DNA of 8,636 bases from Methylophilaceae bacterium (GTDB lineage: Bacteria > Pseudomonadota > Gammaproteobacteria > Burkholderiales > Methylophilaceae): assembly GCA_003533095.1 (NCBI GenBank), contig DOEL01000013.1:7578-16213 (forward strand). Direction: 5' to 3'. A program made the position numbers and the translations under genes. Of this stretch, positions 7,684-8,636 are shown piece after piece; within the stretch, counting starts at the first letter, position 1, and each line of letters opens with the position of its first letter. The notes below the pieces were generated by a model, which had not been told where the DNA came from, made no database searches, and saw nothing but the letters and a program-made list of their open reading frames with translations.

Positions 7684-7705
7684 AAAAATTCTAAGAGAGG
7701 GACAA

Positions 7706-7796
7706 TGGCGGAAGGGGCGGGATTCGAACCCGCGTTAGGTTATTCACCTAAACACGCTTTCCAGGCGTGCGACTTAAACCGCTCATCCACCTCTCC
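7706..7796 (-). tRNA. tRNA-Ser (anticodon GGA)
   Basis: The minus strand folds as a 91-base serine tRNA with encoded CCA (7706-7708). The acceptor starts GGAGAGG. The D arm is GAT/GTC with GAGCGGTTTAA between. The anticodon arm is CACGC-CTGGAAA-GCGTG with anticodon GGA. The long variable arm pairs TTAGGT with ACCTAA, the class II mark of tRNA-Ser. The T arm is GCGGG-TTCGAAT-CCCGC. It reads UCC and UCU codons. The acceptor 3' strand is CCCTTCC, where full pairing would need CCTCTCC; this leaves one G-U pair (4-69) and one A-C mismatch (5-68). It is probably still functional. Confidence 0.95.
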
Positions 7797-7800
7797 GAAA

Positions 7801-7812
7801 CCGCCCATTATA
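7801..7812 (-). promoter_or_regulatory. tRNA-Ser promoter: -10 box and GC-rich discriminator
   Basis: On the minus strand, TATAAT (plus 7807-7812) is followed directly by GGGCGG (7801-7806), then the tRNA begins at 7796. A GC-rich discriminator next to a consensus -10 is typical of stringently controlled stable-RNA promoters. The -35 region (around 7830-7835, AACATC) is poor, so the box pairing is uncertain. The transcript leader would be only a few bases. Confidence 0.55.
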
Positions 7813-7855
7813 CGGTTCGAAGAGTATGGGATGTTTTCTTGTCTTTTCCTTGATC

Positions 7856-8636
7856 CTAGAGCGATTGCTTTAATTGCTCCAAGATGGCGGGGTTCTCAAG
7901 CGTTGAGGTGTCTTGCGTAATGTCTTCACCCTTCGCAATCACACGCAAGAGACGACGCATAATTTTTCCGGAGCGAGTCTTTGGCAAGTTATCACCAAAG
8001 CGCACATCTTTTGGCTTTGCGATCGGACCAATCTCTTTTGCAACCCAATTTCTTAACTCGGTTGCTATCTTCTTAGCCTCTTCACCTTCAGGACGTTTGC
8101 CTTTGAGAACCACAAATGCGCAAATGGCTTCACCAGTCATCTCATCAGGACGACCAACCACAGCTGCTTCCGCGACTAGTGGGTTTGCAACCAGAGTCGA
8201 TTCGATTTCCATCGTACCCATGCGATGTCCGGAGACATTCAGTACGTCATCGATACGACCAGTAATCGTGAAGTAGCCTGTATCCTTATTCCGAATAGCA
8301 CCATCACCCGCTAGATACAGTTTGCGTCCAAACTCATCGGGGAAATAGGCTTTCACAAAACGATCGGGGTCTCCCCAAATTGTCCGAATCATCGATGGCC
8401 ATGGTCGCTTCACCACCAAGATACCACCCTGCCCGTTAGGCATATCGTTGCCAGTCTCATCCACAATTGCCGCCATAATGCCGGGCAATGGCAAGGTACA
8501 CGATCCAGGCACCAATGGTGTTGCACCTGGTAATGGAGTAATCATGTGACCACCTGTTTCGGTTTGCCAGAAGGTATCGGCAATTGGGCAGCGCTTGCCA
8601 CCGACATTCTCGTAGTACCACATCCAAGCTTCTGGA
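7856..8636 (-). CDS. acs: Acetyl-CoA synthetase (AMP-forming), C-terminal part (cut by window edge)
   Basis: The minus-strand frame is open from the right edge to a TAG at 7856-7858, giving about 260 C-terminal residues of a roughly 650-residue enzyme; the true start is outside the window. It begins [13 protein letters not shown] and carries [19 protein letters not shown] (adenylate binding), [57 protein letters not shown] (hinge and C-domain) and [14 protein letters not shown]. The Lys in RSGK is the catalytic lysine that, in studied Acs enzymes, is switched off by acetylation. It makes acetyl-CoA from acetate, ATP and CoA, and many family members also accept propionate weakly. Its GC content is clearly higher than that of the metabolic operon, so it probably belongs to the host backbone. 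It lies upstream of the same-strand tRNA, 59 bases away. Confidence 0.97.
   Translation of the reverse strand, partial: PEAWMWYYENVGGKRCPIADTFWQTETGGHMITPLPGATPLVPGSCTLPLPGIMAAIVDETGNDMPNGQGGILVVKRPWPSMIRTIWGDPDRFVKAYFPDEFGRKLYLAGDGAIRNKDTGYFTITGRIDDVLNVSGHRMGTMEIESTLVANPLVAEAAVVGRPDEMTGEAICAFVVLKGKRPEGEEAKKIATELRNWVAKEIGPIAKPKDVRFGDNLPKTRSGKIMRRLLRVIAKGEDITQDTSTLENPAILEQLKQSL

Larger units (their letters stand above)
1..7708. other. AT-rich metabolic block, candidate genomic island with right edge at tRNA-Ser
   Basis: Hand-counted 60-base lines in the gntR-prpD region are mostly 22-45% GC (one line in the first operon gene reaches 52%), against about 45%, 47% and 57% in acs. The change coincides with the 3' end of a tRNA gene, a common integration point, and that tRNA's acceptor 3' strand fits its 5' strand imperfectly. 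No integrase, transposase or second attachment site is visible and the left end lies outside the window, so this is a hypothesis about origin. All genes inside look intact. Confidence 0.4.

Noticed and set aside
7680..7705. T-run on the minus strand after the tRNA as an intrinsic terminator
   Set aside because: There is a run of seven T bases but no stable hairpin before it, so it is not called.
7705..7920. 71-residue plus-strand open frame crossing the tRNA
   Set aside because: It is the complement of tRNA-Ser plus the acs tail; such frames are a known false-gene artefact over tRNA genes.
7884..8276. 130-residue plus-strand open frame
   Set aside because: It is antisense to the conserved C-terminal domain of acs and arises from the higher GC content of that gene.

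Overview
The window looks like a piece of a proteobacterial chromosome, most likely betaproteobacterial (Burkholderiales). A Polynucleobacter-like host is a guess. The grounds are the Acs C-terminus, the HutC-type GntR regulator, and PrpB/PrpC/PrpD proteins that resemble the proteobacterial methylcitrate enzymes throughout. These judgements come from remembered family patterns; no database search was run.

Layout. Positions 1-1069 hold a minus-strand pair: a GntR/UTRA regulator followed 14 bases later by the N-terminal part of an NADP-type malic enzyme, which runs off the left edge. Positions 1070-1235 are a divergent control region with a promoter for each side and two inverted repeats. Positions 1236-7683 form a tight six-gene plus-strand operon (gaps of 2-15 bases and one 8-base overlap): a CitE-like CoA-ester lyase/thioesterase homologue, mesaconyl-CoA hydratase (Mch), a second CitE-family lyase, then prpB, prpC and prpD. 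Positions 7706-7796 hold tRNA-Ser(GGA) on the minus strand. From 7856 to the right edge is the C-terminal part of acetyl-CoA synthetase, also on the minus strand.

How the genes may work together (inference). Mch would hydrate mesaconyl-CoA to beta-methylmalyl-CoA. A CitE-family lyase would split that into glyoxylate and propionyl-CoA. PrpC, PrpD and PrpB would take propionyl-CoA plus oxaloacetate to pyruvate plus succinate, using an aconitase encoded elsewhere. Glyoxylate could condense with acetyl-CoA to malyl-CoA, be released as malate by the CitE paralogue, and be decarboxylated by the malic enzyme. This would couple C5-dicarboxylate or glyoxylate metabolism to the methylcitrate cycle under one regulator. 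The cassette lacks prpE and prpR, which fits propionyl-CoA being made internally and not from free propionate.

The metabolic block is AT-rich (hand-counted lines mostly 22-45% GC), while the acs end is about 45-57% GC. The change falls at the tRNA-Ser gene, whose acceptor stem has an A-C mismatch and a G-U pair. This suggests a horizontally acquired island joined at a tRNA. No integrase or second attachment site is in view. No stretch over 300 bases lacks a gene.
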